The notes: generated by a model not told the origin, from the letters alone. A stretch of DNA of 64,000 bases from Angustibacter sp049994355 (GCF_049994355.1 NZ_CP188257.1:1674001-1738000), one strand, 5' to 3'. Numbered from the stretch's first letter, positions 24,759 to 34,045 are shown. Translations and numbers: made by a program.

Positions 24759-25703
24759 ATGACCACCACAGCGATCGAGGTCCGTGGGCTCCGCAAGTCC
24801 TACGGCGACAAGCTCGTGCTGGACGACGTCGACCTCAGCGTGCGCCCCGGCACCGTCACCGCGCTGCTCGGCCCGAACGGCGCCGGCAAGACGACGACCG
24901 TGCACATCCTGAGCACGCTCGTGCGGCCCGACGCCGGCACGGCCCTGGTGAACGGCTCCGACACCGTTCGCGATCCGGACGGGGTGCGGGCGGTGATCGG
25001 CCTGACCGGCCAGTTCTCCGCGGTCGACGGCCTGCTCACCGGCGAGGAGAACCTCCTGCTGATGGCCCGGCTGCGCCACCTCGGTGCCAAACGCTCGCAG
25101 ACCCGGGTGGCCGAGCTGCTCGAGCAGTTCGACCTCGTGGACGCCGCGCGCAAGCCGCTCGCCACCTACTCGGGTGGGATGCGCCGGCGCCTCGACCTCG
25201 CGATGACCCTCGTCGCGACGCCGAGCGTGATCTTCCTGGACGAGCCCACGACCGGGCTGGACCCGCGCAGCCGCCACACCATGTGGGACATCGTGCGCGG
25301 CCTCGTCGCGGACGGCACGACCGTCCTGCTCACCACGCAGTACCTGGACGAGGCGGACGAGCTCGCCGACCGGGTCGCCGTGCTCGACGACGGCCGCGTG
25401 GTCGCCGAGGGCACGCCGGAGGAGCTCAAGCGCCTGGTGCCCGGTGGGCAGATCCGGCTCCGGTTCGCCGATGCCGTGGCGTTCGACGCCGCCGCACGCC
25501 TGCTCGAGGAGTCCGCCCGCGACGACGCCGGGCTCGCGCTGACCGTGCCCAGCGACGGCGGCGTCGCCGTGCTCCGCACCGTGCTGGACCGCCTTGATGC
25601 GGCTCGTCTCGAGGTCGCCGACCTCAGCATCCACACCCCGAACCTCGATGACGTGTTCTTCGCGCTCACCGGCCGGGCCGAATCGAAGGGAACCGAGTCA
25701 TGA
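24759..25703 (+). CDS. DrrA-type ABC exporter ATP-binding protein
   Basis: A 314-residue ATPase with Walker A GPNGAGKTTT (residues 38-47), signature YSGGMRRRL, Walker B VIFLDEPTTGLDPRS and an H-loop replaced by Gln in LLTTQYLDEADELADR. This TQ variant and the C-terminal DUF4162-like region are typical of daunorubicin-resistance-type DrrA proteins. It powers export through the overlapping permease gene. The cargo is not evident. RBS GAAAGGA precedes the start. Confidence 0.92.
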   Translation: MTTTAIEVRGLRKSYGDKLVLDDVDLSVRPGTVTALLGPNGAGKTTTVHILSTLVRPDAGTALVNGSDTVRDPDGVRAVIGLTGQFSAVDGLLTGEENLLLMARLRHLGAKRSQTRVAELLEQFDLVDAARKPLATYSGGMRRRLDLAMTLVATPSVIFLDEPTTGLDPRSRHTMWDIVRGLVADGTTVLLTTQYLDEADELADRVAVLDDGRVVAEGTPEELKRLVPGGQIRLRFADAVAFDAAARLLEESARDDAGLALTVPSDGGVAVLRTVLDRLDAARLEVADLSIHTPNLDDVFFALTGRAESKGTES

Positions 25704-26536
25704 CCACCATCACCACCAGTCGCCAGAGCGCCCCGAGCACCAGCCGGTCCTCGCACGTCGTCGCCGACGCGGTCACCATGCTGCGTCGCAACCTGCTGCA
25801 CATCGTGCGCTACCCGGGCCTGACGGTGTTCGTGATCGGAGCACCGGTGGTGTTCCTGCTGCTGTTCGTGTACGTCTTCGGCGGCACGCTCGGGGCCGGT
25901 CTGCCCGGCGTGGACCCTTCCGGCGGACGGGCGGCCTACGTCGCCTATGTCATGCCGGGAATCCTGGCGATGACGATCGCGGGCACAGCAGGTGGTATCG
26001 CGACGACCGTCGCGATGGACATGACCGAGGGCATCACTGCCCGGTTCCGCACGATGGCGATCTCGCGGGCGGCAGTGCTCGCCGGGCACGTGCTCGGCAA
26101 CACGATCCAGGCGATCCTGGCCGTCACCGTGGTGCTCGGGGTCGGCCTGCTGGTCGGGTTCCGCCCGAGCGCGGGTCCGGTCGACTGGATCGCGGCCATC
26201 GCCATCATGGTGCTCATCGCCTTCGCCATCAGCTGGCTCGCGGTGGCGATGGGGATGCAGTCGAAGTCGGTCGAGACCGCGAGCAACCTGCCCATGCTGC
26301 TCCTCCTGCTGCCCTTCCTCGGCAGCGGTTTCGTGCCGACCGACTCGATGCCGGCAGGGCTGCAGTGGTTCGCCGAGTACCAGCCGTTCACGCCGTTCGT
26401 CGAGACCATCCGCGGGCTGCTGCTCGGCACCCCGCTGGGGTCGAACCTCGTCCTCGCCCTCGGGTGGTGCGTCGTGATCACCGTCGGCGGGTACGCCTGG
26501 TCGATGAACATCTACGAACGCAAGTCCGTGCGCTGA
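25700..26536 (+). CDS. DrrB-type ABC exporter permease
   Basis: A 278-residue ABC-2 type permease with six predicted transmembrane segments. The first is GLTVFVIGAPVVFLLLFVYVF. The family motif LLLLLPFLGSGFVPTDSMPAGLQWFAEYQPFTPFVE lies before the last helix. The ATG overlaps the ATPase stop (ATGA). It is the last gene of the four-gene operon. Confidence 0.92.
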   Translation: MTTITTSRQSAPSTSRSSHVVADAVTMLRRNLLHIVRYPGLTVFVIGAPVVFLLLFVYVFGGTLGAGLPGVDPSGGRAAYVAYVMPGILAMTIAGTAGGIATTVAMDMTEGITARFRTMAISRAAVLAGHVLGNTIQAILAVTVVLGVGLLVGFRPSAGPVDWIAAIAIMVLIAFAISWLAVAMGMQSKSVETASNLPMLLLLLPFLGSGFVPTDSMPAGLQWFAEYQPFTPFVETIRGLLLGTPLGSNLVLALGWCVVITVGGYAWSMNIYERKSVR

Positions 26537-26588
26537 GCCCGGGCCGCACCTGACGCACCCGCGCTGGCCCCAGGGACCTGACGAGGTC

Positions 26589-26882
26589 CTAGGGCCGGCG
26601 CAGGGTGCGTTCCAGCAGCTCGCGGACGTCGTCGGGCAGCTGCTGCTCGGCGACGACCACGTCGACACCGGTGCTCTCGTGGGTCAGCCGGTACACGAAC
26701 CGGTCGGGCTGGGCCGGCTCGTTCGGGAGCTCGCGCAGCAGCGGCGAGCTGAGCAACGCGCGCCAGGCTGCGGCGTCCGCGGGATCGAGCGCGTCGAGGT
26801 CGATCTGCCGGTCCACCCGCATCCCGGCGAAACCGCCGCTGCGTTCCAGGTGCAGCCGCTGGGGCTCGGCCGGGTCGCTCAC
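26589..26882 (-). CDS. Emfourin-type M4 protease inhibitor
   Basis: A 97-residue protein starting LHLERSGGFAGMRV and containing Leu-Pro-rich beta strands (DRFVYRLTHESTGVDVVVAEQQLPDDVRELL). This matches the emfourin family, proteins encoded next to protealysin-like M4 peptidases; characterised members are slow-binding inhibitors of the protease. The GTG start overlaps the protease stop as GTGA, so the pair is translationally coupled. The assignment combines sequence pattern and genomic pairing. Confidence 0.82.
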   Translation of the reverse strand: MSDPAEPQRLHLERSGGFAGMRVDRQIDLDALDPADAAAWRALLSSPLLRELPNEPAQPDRFVYRLTHESTGVDVVVAEQQLPDDVRELLERTLRRP

Positions 26883-27961
26883 CCGACGCCGACCTGCTGC
26901 CAGGCATCCCGGACCGCGCTCGCCTGAGCTCCGCCAGCGCCGAACCTGGCCTCGGCCGCGGACACCGTCGCCGCCGCGAACCCGGCGAAGTCGACGTCCG
27001 AGGCGAGCGAGCCGCCGGTCAGCGTGTCGTACCAGATCCGGCCGGCGCCGTCCCACGCGCTGCCGCCGATGGCGACGGCCGCCAGGTAGAAGGCGTGGTT
27101 CGGTATGCCGGAGTTGATGTGCACGCCGCCGTTGTCACTGCTGGTGTGCACGTAGCCGGCCATGGTGGCCGGCTGCGGGTCCTTGCCCAGCTCGTCGTCG
27201 TCGTACGCGGTGCCGGGAGCGCGCATCGAGCGCAGCGCCACGCCGTTCACGGCCGCCGTGAACAGTCCGGCGCCGATCAACCAGTCCGCGCCCGCCGCGT
27301 CCTGGCCCAGGGCCCGCTGCTTGACCAGGGAGCCGAAGACGTCGGACACGCTCTCGTTCAGCGCGCCCGGCTGGTCCTGGTACTCCAGGCCGGCGGTCAG
27401 CTGCGTGACGCCGTGGGTGAGCTCGTGCCCCATCACGTCGACCGCGATGGTGAACCGGTTGAAGGTGACGCCGTCCCCGTCGCCGAAGACCATCTGCTCG
27501 CCGTCCCAGAAGGCGTTGTCGTAGGCATCGCCGTAGTGCACCGTGCCCAGCAGCGGCAGCCCCTTGCCGTCGATCGAGTCGCGACCGTAGACGTCGTAGT
27601 AGAGCGACCAGGTCTGTCCCAGGCCGTCGTACGCCTCGTCCGTCGCCGGGTCCCCGGTGGGCGGTGCGCCCTCGGCCCGGGCCTCGTCGCCGGGCAGCGT
27701 GGTGTCGTTGTGGGCCGTGCTGATGGTGCGCCGCGCCGAGGGGACCGCGCCGGGCGCCGGGTCCTGCGGTGCCGGTCCGGCGCCCGGTCCGGCGCCGGTG
27801 ACGCCCCCGGACTCGCGCCGGGTGCGGTGCACCGTGTCCAGCGCCAGGGTCCGGGCGGCTGGTTGCGACCGGGCGGGGTCGGCGGCCGCGGCGAGCCGGG
27901 CCAGCAGGTACGGCGGGATGATCGAGCAACGGCTCGCCTTCGTCACGCTGCGTCGTGGCAT
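26879..27961 (-). CDS. Protealysin-like M4 metalloprotease
   Basis: A 360-residue thermolysin-family zinc protease. The active site HELTH is at residues 179-183, the third zinc ligand is Glu203 in NESVSD, and the proton donor is His281 in GGVHINSGIPNHAF. The N-terminus has no signal peptide. Instead it carries CSIIPPYLL (residues 12-20), equivalent to the precursor motif of protealysin-type short propeptides. Residues 50-75 form a Pro/Gly-rich linker. Such enzymes can act inside cells or leave by non-classical routes. It is followed by its likely inhibitor gene. The start has AGGGAG upstream. Confidence 0.92.
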   Translation of the reverse strand: MPRRSVTKASRCSIIPPYLLARLAAAADPARSQPAARTLALDTVHRTRRESGGVTGAGPGAGPAPQDPAPGAVPSARRTISTAHNDTTLPGDEARAEGAPPTGDPATDEAYDGLGQTWSLYYDVYGRDSIDGKGLPLLGTVHYGDAYDNAFWDGEQMVFGDGDGVTFNRFTIAVDVMGHELTHGVTQLTAGLEYQDQPGALNESVSDVFGSLVKQRALGQDAAGADWLIGAGLFTAAVNGVALRSMRAPGTAYDDDELGKDPQPATMAGYVHTSSDNGGVHINSGIPNHAFYLAAVAIGGSAWDGAGRIWYDTLTGGSLASDVDFAGFAAATVSAAEARFGAGGAQASAVRDAWQQVGVG

Positions 27962-28156
27962 GTCTGCTCCCTGGGTCCACTTCGACCCTAGGCCGCGACG
28001 CCGTCCTGGGCCAGGTCGGTCAATCGATCAAGTTTCCGGCCTGGGCTCTTGACCCGTCCTTTACTCTTCGTCACATTGCAGATCGACGTCACCGCCGACG
28101 CCCGACCGGCTAGGAATCGGTGACGGTCCGTCATCCCACCGGAGAGGACACCTACC

Positions 28157-30079
28157 GTGACCACCGCTGACGCCTCAGCCGCCCACCAGCTGTTCACCTC
28201 AGCGGTTCCGGTGGCCCGTCCGGAGGAGGTCGCCCGCTTCGAAGAGCTCCACCGACAGCTCCCCGCGTCCCTGGGGGCACTGCTCGGCTGGCGGGTCGGG
28301 CTCACCCCGGACGTGGAGGCGTTCCGCTCGCAGGCGGACGACGGCACCTGGACGACGTGGACCTGGCGAGACGTCGCGGGGGCCGTGGACGAGATCGCCG
28401 CAGGGCTGCTCGCGCTCGGGCTGGCGCCCCAGCAGCGGGTCGCCATCGCGTCCTCGACCCGGGTCGAGTGGGTGCTGGCCGACCTCGCGGTGATGCGCGC
28501 AGGCGGTGCGACCACGACGATCTACCCCTCCAGCACGCCCGCCGACGTCCGGTTCATCCTGGCCGACAGCGAGTCCGTGGTGGTGTTCGCCGAGGACGCG
28601 ACCCAGCTGGCCAAGGTCCGCGACCACTGGGCCGGGCTGTCGCAGCTGCGCGCCCTGGTGGTGCTCGACCCGGACGCCCTCGGTCCGGACTCCCAGCACG
28701 CCGGTGACGCCAACGTGATGACGCTGGACGCGCTGCGCGAACGTGGCCGCCGTTCCCTGGACGCGGACCCGGACGTCGTCCGGACGGCGTGCGCCACCGT
28801 GCGCAGCGACCACCTCGCCACGCTGATCTACACGTCCGGGACGACCGGGCAGCCCAAGGGCGTGCGGCTGCTGCACTCGGCCTGGGTCTACCAGGGCGCC
28901 AGCACCGCCGCGCTCGGCCTGCTCACCCCGCAGGACCTGCAGTATCTGTGGCTGCCGCTGTCGCACGTGTTCGGCAAGGGCCTGCTGACCACCCAGCTGG
29001 TGGTCGGCTTCCCGTCCGCGGTGTGCGGTGACCTGGACCGGCTGATCGACAACCTGGCCACGGTGCGCCCGACGTTCATGGCCGGCGCCCCGCGGATCTA
29101 CGAGAAAGTGCACGCCCGGGTGCGCACCCAGCTGGAGTCCGAGCGGGCGGCCAGGGCCCGGCTGGCCGCCTGGGCGATCGACGTCGGCCGCCAGGTCTCG
29201 GTGCTGCACCAGCGCGGCCAGCAACCGTCCACCTCCCTGGCCGTGCAGCACGCGCTGGCCAAGCGGCTGGTGCTGTCCAAGATCACCGCCCGGTTCGGCG
29301 GTCGCATCCGGTACTTCGTGGCCGGGTCGGCGGCCCTGAGCAAGGAGGTCGCCCAGTGGTTCCACGCGGTCGGCATCCTGGTGCTCGAGGGCTACGGGCT
29401 GACCGAGAGCTCGGCCGCCTCGTTCATCAACCGCCCCGAGGGCTTCGCGTTCGGCACGGTGGGCCAACCGTTCCCGGGCACCGAGGTGCGGCTTGAGGAG
29501 GACGGCGAGGTTCTGCTGCGCAGCCCCGGCGTGATGGCGGGCTACCACGGGCTCGAGCACGAGAGCGGTCAGGTACTGGACGATGACGGCTGGCTGCACA
29601 CCGGTGACATCGGCGAGTTCGTGGACGGCTGCCTGAAGATCACCGACCGCAAGAAGGACCTCATCAAGACCTCCGGCGGCAAGTACGTCGCGCCGCAGGG
29701 CATCGAGAGCCGGTTCAAGGCGGTCTGCCCGTACGCCGCGCAGATCGTGGTGCACGGCGACGGACGTCGCTATATCACCGCACTGGTCACCTTGGACGCC
29801 GACGCGATGGCGACCTGGGCGCAGCACCACGACATGGCCGGCGCGCCGTACGAGGAGATCGTGGCATCGCCGGCGGCCCGCGAGATGGTCCAGCGCTGCC
29901 TCGACGAGCTCAACGACGGCCTGGGCAGGTGGGAGACGATCAAGCGTTTCGAGATCCTCGAGCGCGACCTGACCATCGAGTCCGGCGAGCTCACGCCGTC
30001 GTTGAAGCTGAGGCGCCGGGTCGTCGAGCGGCGTTACGGCGACCTGTTGGACGCGCTGTACGACGAGCCCGCGCACTGA
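28157..30079 (+). CDS. Long-chain fatty acid-CoA ligase (AMP-forming)
   Basis: A 640-residue acyl-adenylating enzyme, FadD15-like. The AMP-binding motif is LIYTSGTTGQPKGV (about residue 223), followed by LVLEGYGLTESSAASFINRP and the hinge region WLHTGDIGEFVDGCLKITDRKKDLIKTSGGK with the adenylation lysine. It activates fatty acids with ATP and CoA for degradation or lipid synthesis. The start is GTG with GGAGAGGA upstream. It is divergent from the protease pair across a 195-bp region. Confidence 0.92.
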   Translation: MTTADASAAHQLFTSAVPVARPEEVARFEELHRQLPASLGALLGWRVGLTPDVEAFRSQADDGTWTTWTWRDVAGAVDEIAAGLLALGLAPQQRVAIASSTRVEWVLADLAVMRAGGATTTIYPSSTPADVRFILADSESVVVFAEDATQLAKVRDHWAGLSQLRALVVLDPDALGPDSQHAGDANVMTLDALRERGRRSLDADPDVVRTACATVRSDHLATLIYTSGTTGQPKGVRLLHSAWVYQGASTAALGLLTPQDLQYLWLPLSHVFGKGLLTTQLVVGFPSAVCGDLDRLIDNLATVRPTFMAGAPRIYEKVHARVRTQLESERAARARLAAWAIDVGRQVSVLHQRGQQPSTSLAVQHALAKRLVLSKITARFGGRIRYFVAGSAALSKEVAQWFHAVGILVLEGYGLTESSAASFINRPEGFAFGTVGQPFPGTEVRLEEDGEVLLRSPGVMAGYHGLEHESGQVLDDDGWLHTGDIGEFVDGCLKITDRKKDLIKTSGGKYVAPQGIESRFKAVCPYAAQIVVHGDGRRYITALVTLDADAMATWAQHHDMAGAPYEEIVASPAAREMVQRCLDELNDGLGRWETIKRFEILERDLTIESGELTPSLKLRRRVVERRYGDLLDALYDEPAH

Positions 30080-30138
30080 GCCTGGTGCGGTGGCGGTCCG
30101 CCTGGGCCGCCGGTCGCCGCGTGTGGTCCACTAGCGCC

Positions 30139-30801
30139 ATGGCTCTGGTCGAGGCGGTCTGCGTCGTGCACGAGGTGCATCACGACGAGGGTGGAGACGT
30201 CGGTGAGACGGCGATCGACAAGCGTCCCGTCCCGGGGCGGGTGCCGGTGCTGCAGCTGGGGCTGCACGGCGACAAGCAGCTGGACCTCGAGCACCATGGC
30301 GGTCGCGACCAGGCCGTGTACGTGTACGCCGGCGAGGACGCGTCCTGGTGGGCGGGCCAGCTCGAGCGGGACGTGCCGGCCGGACTGTTCGGCGAGAACC
30401 TGCGTACGACCGGCTTGGACGTGACCGGGGCCCTGATCGGCGAACGCTGGCGGATCGGCGAGGCCGACGAGGGTGCCGTGCTTGAGGTGACGGCGCCGCG
30501 CATCCCGTGCGCGACGTTCCAGCGCTGGCTCGACGAGCCGCAGTGGGTCAAGCGGTTCACCGAGCACGGCGCTCCCGGCGCGTACCTGCGGGTGCTGCGC
30601 GAGGGCAGCGTAGCGGCCGGGGACCGGATCGAGGTGGAGCACCGCCCGCAGCACGGCGTGCGCATCACGGACTGCTTCCCGCGCCTCTCGCCGGAGCACG
30701 CCCAGCGGCTGCTGGACAGCGAAGACGCCGGCGAGGTCCAGCTGCACGCGGACCTGCGTCGTCGTAGCGAGCTCGCTGCCGCGCGGGCCGCCTCGGTGTG
30801 A
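30139..30801 (+). CDS. MOSC domain protein (YiiM-like)
   Basis: A 220-residue MOSC protein. Typical segments are LDLEHHGGRDQAVYVYAGED and VPAGLFGENLRTTGLDV, plus APRIPCATFQRWL with the conserved Cys that coordinates sulfur or molybdenum cofactor in MOSC enzymes. YiiM-type members reduce N-hydroxylated compounds; that is family knowledge, not shown here. The stop directly abuts the hemW start, so both are likely co-transcribed. Confidence 0.88.
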   Translation: MALVEAVCVVHEVHHDEGGDVGETAIDKRPVPGRVPVLQLGLHGDKQLDLEHHGGRDQAVYVYAGEDASWWAGQLERDVPAGLFGENLRTTGLDVTGALIGERWRIGEADEGAVLEVTAPRIPCATFQRWLDEPQWVKRFTEHGAPGAYLRVLREGSVAAGDRIEVEHRPQHGVRITDCFPRLSPEHAQRLLDSEDAGEVQLHADLRRRSELAAARAASV

Positions 30802-32037
30802 GTGCCCCAAGGGTTGCGGGTGCCGAGCGCCCTGCCTGAGGGCGAGCCGGCCCCGGACGACGGCGCGCTGCCGCCGGACGCGCTGGTCGGCCTCGGCCGA
30901 CGTCCGTTCGGGGTCTACCTGCACGTCCCGTTCTGCGCTGTGCGCTGCGGTTACTGCGACTTCAACACCTACACCGCCAGCGAGCTGGGTGGCGGCGCGA
31001 GCCAGGCCACGTTCGCGCGCACCGCGCTGAGCGAGCTGGGGCTGTCCCGCCGGGTGCTGGGCGACGCGGCGCCGGCCGCCGGCACGGTGTTTGTCGGTGG
31101 CGGCACCCCGACGGTGTTGTCTTCGGACGATCTAGGACTGCTGCTCGAGGGCGTGCGGGCCACCTTCGGGTTGACCGACGACGCCGAGGTGACGACCGAG
31201 GCGAACCCCGACTCGGTGACGGCCGAGTCGTTGCAGTCGTTGCGGGACAACGGTTTCACCCGGGTCAGCTTCGGCATGCAGTCGGCGGTGCCGCACGTGC
31301 TGGCCACGCTGGACCGCACCCACGACCCCGAGCGGGTGCCGCAGGCGGTGCAGTGGGCCCGCGTGGCGGGGCTGGACGTCAGCCTTGACCTGATCTACGG
31401 GACGCCGGGGGAGTCCCTGGACGACTGGCGCGCCAGCCTGACCGCGGCGCTGGCCTGCGAGCCGGACCACGTCTCGGCGTACGCGCTGGTGGTCGAGCAG
31501 GGCACCAGGCTGGCCACCCGGGTGCGTCGCGGTGAGGTCACCATGCCGGATGACGACGACGAGGCCGACAAATACGAGCTGGCCGACGAGGTGCTGACCG
31601 GGGCGGGGCTGGGCTGGTACGAGGTCAGCAACTGGTCGACGTCGGCGGCCACCCGCTGCCGGCACAACGTCGGCTACTGGCAGGGCGCGAACTGGTGGGG
31701 CGTCGGGCCGGGGGCGCACAGCCACGTCGGCGGGGTGCGCTGGTGGAACGTCAAGCACCCCAGCGGATACGCGACCCGGTTGGCCGGCGGCCTGAGCCCG
31801 GCGGCGGCACGCGAGATCCTGTCCGCCGACCAGCAGCACGCCGAGCAGGTGCTGCTGGGGGTGCGGATGGCCGACGGTCTGGACCTGGCGGTGCTCGACC
31901 CCGGGGGTCGCCGCGCGGTGGCGGCCCTGGTCGCGGACCGCCTGGTGGACGGTCCGGCGGCGCTCGCCGGGCGAGCCGTGCTCACCCGGCGCGGCCGACT
32001 GCTCGCCGACACCGTGGTGCGTGCCCTGCTGCCCTGA
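30802..32037 (+). CDS. hemW: Heme chaperone HemW (radical SAM, coproporphyrinogen oxidase-like)
   Basis: A 411-residue radical-SAM protein. The 4Fe-4S motif CAVRCGYCDF lies near residue 47-56, followed by VFVGGGTPTVLS and RVSFGMQS. HemW homologues bind heme and transfer it to respiratory proteins rather than oxidising coproporphyrinogen, and lack some HemN residues. The GTG start follows the MOSC stop immediately. In actinobacteria hemW is normally found just upstream of hrcA-dnaJ, as here. Confidence 0.92.
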   Translation: MPQGLRVPSALPEGEPAPDDGALPPDALVGLGRRPFGVYLHVPFCAVRCGYCDFNTYTASELGGGASQATFARTALSELGLSRRVLGDAAPAAGTVFVGGGTPTVLSSDDLGLLLEGVRATFGLTDDAEVTTEANPDSVTAESLQSLRDNGFTRVSFGMQSAVPHVLATLDRTHDPERVPQAVQWARVAGLDVSLDLIYGTPGESLDDWRASLTAALACEPDHVSAYALVVEQGTRLATRVRRGEVTMPDDDDEADKYELADEVLTGAGLGWYEVSNWSTSAATRCRHNVGYWQGANWWGVGPGAHSHVGGVRWWNVKHPSGYATRLAGGLSPAAAREILSADQQHAEQVLLGVRMADGLDLAVLDPGGRRAVAALVADRLVDGPAALAGRAVLTRRGRLLADTVVRALLP

Positions 32038-32065
32038 GGCGCTGGCGTGAGGCGCGGCGCTGCGG

Positions 32066-32566
32066 TCAGTGCACCAGGTCCGGCGTCAGGGGGTAGCGGA
32101 ACTCCTGGCCCTTGTTGGCAGCGACGGCCCCCATGATCTGGAGCACGATCGAGGCCACCAGGAGCAGCAGCAGGAACGGGACCAGGATGATCAGCCCGAA
32201 GCCGAGCGTCACGATGGCCAGCACCAAGCCGCCGACAACGGCGACGACCGAGACGATCAGCAGCATGATCTGGAAGTTCAGGGCAGCCGCCGCGTGCCGG
32301 CGCACGAACGGCGAACGGTCCTTGTAGATCAGGTAGACCACCAGCGGTCCCAGCACCGGGAAGCCGACCAGCCCGCCGGCCCATGGCGACAGGTGGGCGA
32401 GCGTCGCCCAGGTCCGCTCGTCAGAGGGGTTCATGGGCTGCCCGGGGTACGGCCGGCCGTACGGCCCGGCGTACGGAGCAGGCGGGTAAGGGCCGACCTG
32501 GTTGGGCGGTCCGTAGCCCGGGAGCGGCGGTGGTTGGTTCGGCTGGTCGTTCGGTGTCTGGCTCAT
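32066..32566 (-). CDS. DUF4870 membrane protein, copy 1
   Basis: A 166-residue protein. The first 50 residues are Pro/Gly/Tyr-rich and disordered (GPYPPAPYAGPYGRPYPG). A DUF4870 domain of about three transmembrane helices follows, beginning TWATLAHLSPWAGG and with FVRRHAAAALNFQI in the conserved loop. Function is unknown. It is a paralogue of the next gene upstream, and both probably form one transcription unit. Confidence 0.85.
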   Translation of the reverse strand: MSQTPNDQPNQPPPLPGYGPPNQVGPYPPAPYAGPYGRPYPGQPMNPSDERTWATLAHLSPWAGGLVGFPVLGPLVVYLIYKDRSPFVRRHAAAALNFQIMLLIVSVVAVVGGLVLAIVTLGFGLIILVPFLLLLLVASIVLQIMGAVAANKGQEFRYPLTPDLVH

Positions 32567-32596
32567 GGTCCCCCTCGTCAGGTGCTGGCGACCGCG

Positions 32597-33118
32597 CTAC
32601 TTCACCAGACGGATGGCGAACGGGTAGCGGTAGTGCTCGCCCTTGTTGGCAGCCAGCCCGCCGATGATGCAGAAGACGATGTTGACGACCCAGATCAGGA
32701 ACGGCAGGAAGAAGAGCAGCCCGAGGGTCACGCCGGCGAGCACCCAGCAGATGACGTAGCCGATGAGCACGGTGATCTGGAAGTTGAGCGCCTCCTTGCC
32801 CTGGTCGTCGACGAGCTCCGAGCGCTCGCGGAAGACCAGCCAGGTGATCAGCGGGGCGAGGAACCCGAGCACGATGCCGCCGAGGTGGCCGAGCATCGCC
32901 CACAGCCGCGAGTCGCTCTCCGACAGCGGGGCGCCGGCGGTGACCGGCGCGGGCGCCACCGGAGGCGCCGGGGCCACCGGAGCTGCGGCTGTCGGCGGTG
33001 CGGCCGGCGGTGCGGCGGGCGGTGCTGCCGGTGCCGGGGTTGCCGCATCGGTGACGGGCTGGTCCGCGTTGGCCGCGCCCTCGCTCGGCGTGGTCGGCTC
33101 GGGCTGCTGCTCGCTCAC
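32597..33118 (-). CDS. DUF4870 membrane protein, copy 2
   Basis: A 173-residue paralogue of the neighbouring gene. It has an Ala/Pro-rich disordered N-terminus of about 65 residues, then DUF4870 helices with LWAMLGHLGGIVLGFLAPLI and LVDDQGKEALNFQI. The C-terminal GEHYRYPFAIRLVK corresponds to GQEFRYPLTPDLVH in copy 1. The tandem arrangement suggests an old duplication. Function is unknown. Confidence 0.85.
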   Translation of the reverse strand: MSEQQPEPTTPSEGAANADQPVTDAATPAPAAPPAAPPAAPPTAAAPVAPAPPVAPAPVTAGAPLSESDSRLWAMLGHLGGIVLGFLAPLITWLVFRERSELVDDQGKEALNFQITVLIGYVICWVLAGVTLGLLFFLPFLIWVVNIVFCIIGGLAANKGEHYRYPFAIRLVK

Positions 33119-33181
33119 TGGTCCTCCAGGGTTGGAATGTCTCCCATGCGCAGGTCAGCGTAGGGCTTGGGGCTCCCGGCG

Positions 33182-34045
33182 TCAGCGGTCCTGGGAATCC
33201 GCTGTGACGAAGTCGATCAGCTCCTCGACCCGCGCGAGCAGGTCCGGTTCGAGGTCGGCGTACGAGCTGACGCTCGACAGGATCCGCCGCCAGCCCTGGG
33301 CGACGTCCGTATGGGTCCGGTGTGGCCACCCCAGGTGCGCCAGGACGCCACGCTTCCACTCGACGTCCCGCGGCACGACGGGCCACCGGTCCAGGCCGAG
33401 CCGCTGCGGCCGCACCGACTGCCAGACGTCCACGTACGGGTGCCCGACGATCAGCAGATGGTCGCGGAACTGCCGTTGGGCCACCGCCTGTGCGGCCAGC
33501 CGGGACTCCTTGGACCCGGCAACCAGGTGGTCGACGAGCACGCCGAGCCGGCGTCCCGTGCCCGGGGCGAAGTCGCGCACCGCCGCGGCCAGGTCGTCGA
33601 CCCCGTCCAGCATCTCGACCACCACGCCCTCGACCCGCAGGTCGTCCCCCCAGACCTTCTCGACCAGCTCGGCGTCGTGCTTGCCCTCGACCCAGATCCG
33701 CGACCCGCGGGCGCTGCGCGCACGCTGGTCCCGCACGAGGGTGGACCCGCTGGCCGTTCTGGTGGGCGTTGGCGGCGCTGCCGGTGCCTTGGGAGCGACG
33801 AGGACGACGGGGGCGCCGTCCAGCAGGAAGCCCGGTCCGAGCGGAAAGCCGCGGCTGCGCCCCCTGCGGTCCTCCAGGTGCACGACGTGGATGCCACCGG
33901 CCTTCTCGGTGCGGACCACCGCGCCGCACCAGCCGGTCTCGACATCCTCGACGACCAGGCCGGTCTCGGCGGTCACCTCGGTGCTGTGCCCCCGGGGCGG
34001 CGTCCTCCAGTCACCGGTCAGCACGTCGTCCCCGTAGCGGTCCAC
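33182..34045 (-). CDS. DUF3097 family protein
   Basis: A 287-residue protein of an actinobacterial family. Typical segments are RIWVEGKHDAELVEKVWGDDLR (a TOPRIM-like motif start) and GVLVDHLVAGSKESRLA, then VGHPYVDVWQSVRP and WPVVPRDVEWKRGV. The EGKHD and DHLVAGSKE motifs resemble the TOPRIM metal-binding pattern, so nuclease or primase-like chemistry is conceivable but unproven. The GTG start fits a leaderless transcript. It is divergent from hrcA. Confidence 0.85.
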   Translation of the reverse strand: MDRYGDDVLTGDWRTPPRGHSTEVTAETGLVVEDVETGWCGAVVRTEKAGGIHVVHLEDRRGRSRGFPLGPGFLLDGAPVVLVAPKAPAAPPTPTRTASGSTLVRDQRARSARGSRIWVEGKHDAELVEKVWGDDLRVEGVVVEMLDGVDDLAAAVRDFAPGTGRRLGVLVDHLVAGSKESRLAAQAVAQRQFRDHLLIVGHPYVDVWQSVRPQRLGLDRWPVVPRDVEWKRGVLAHLGWPHRTHTDVAQGWRRILSSVSSYADLEPDLLARVEELIDFVTADSQDR

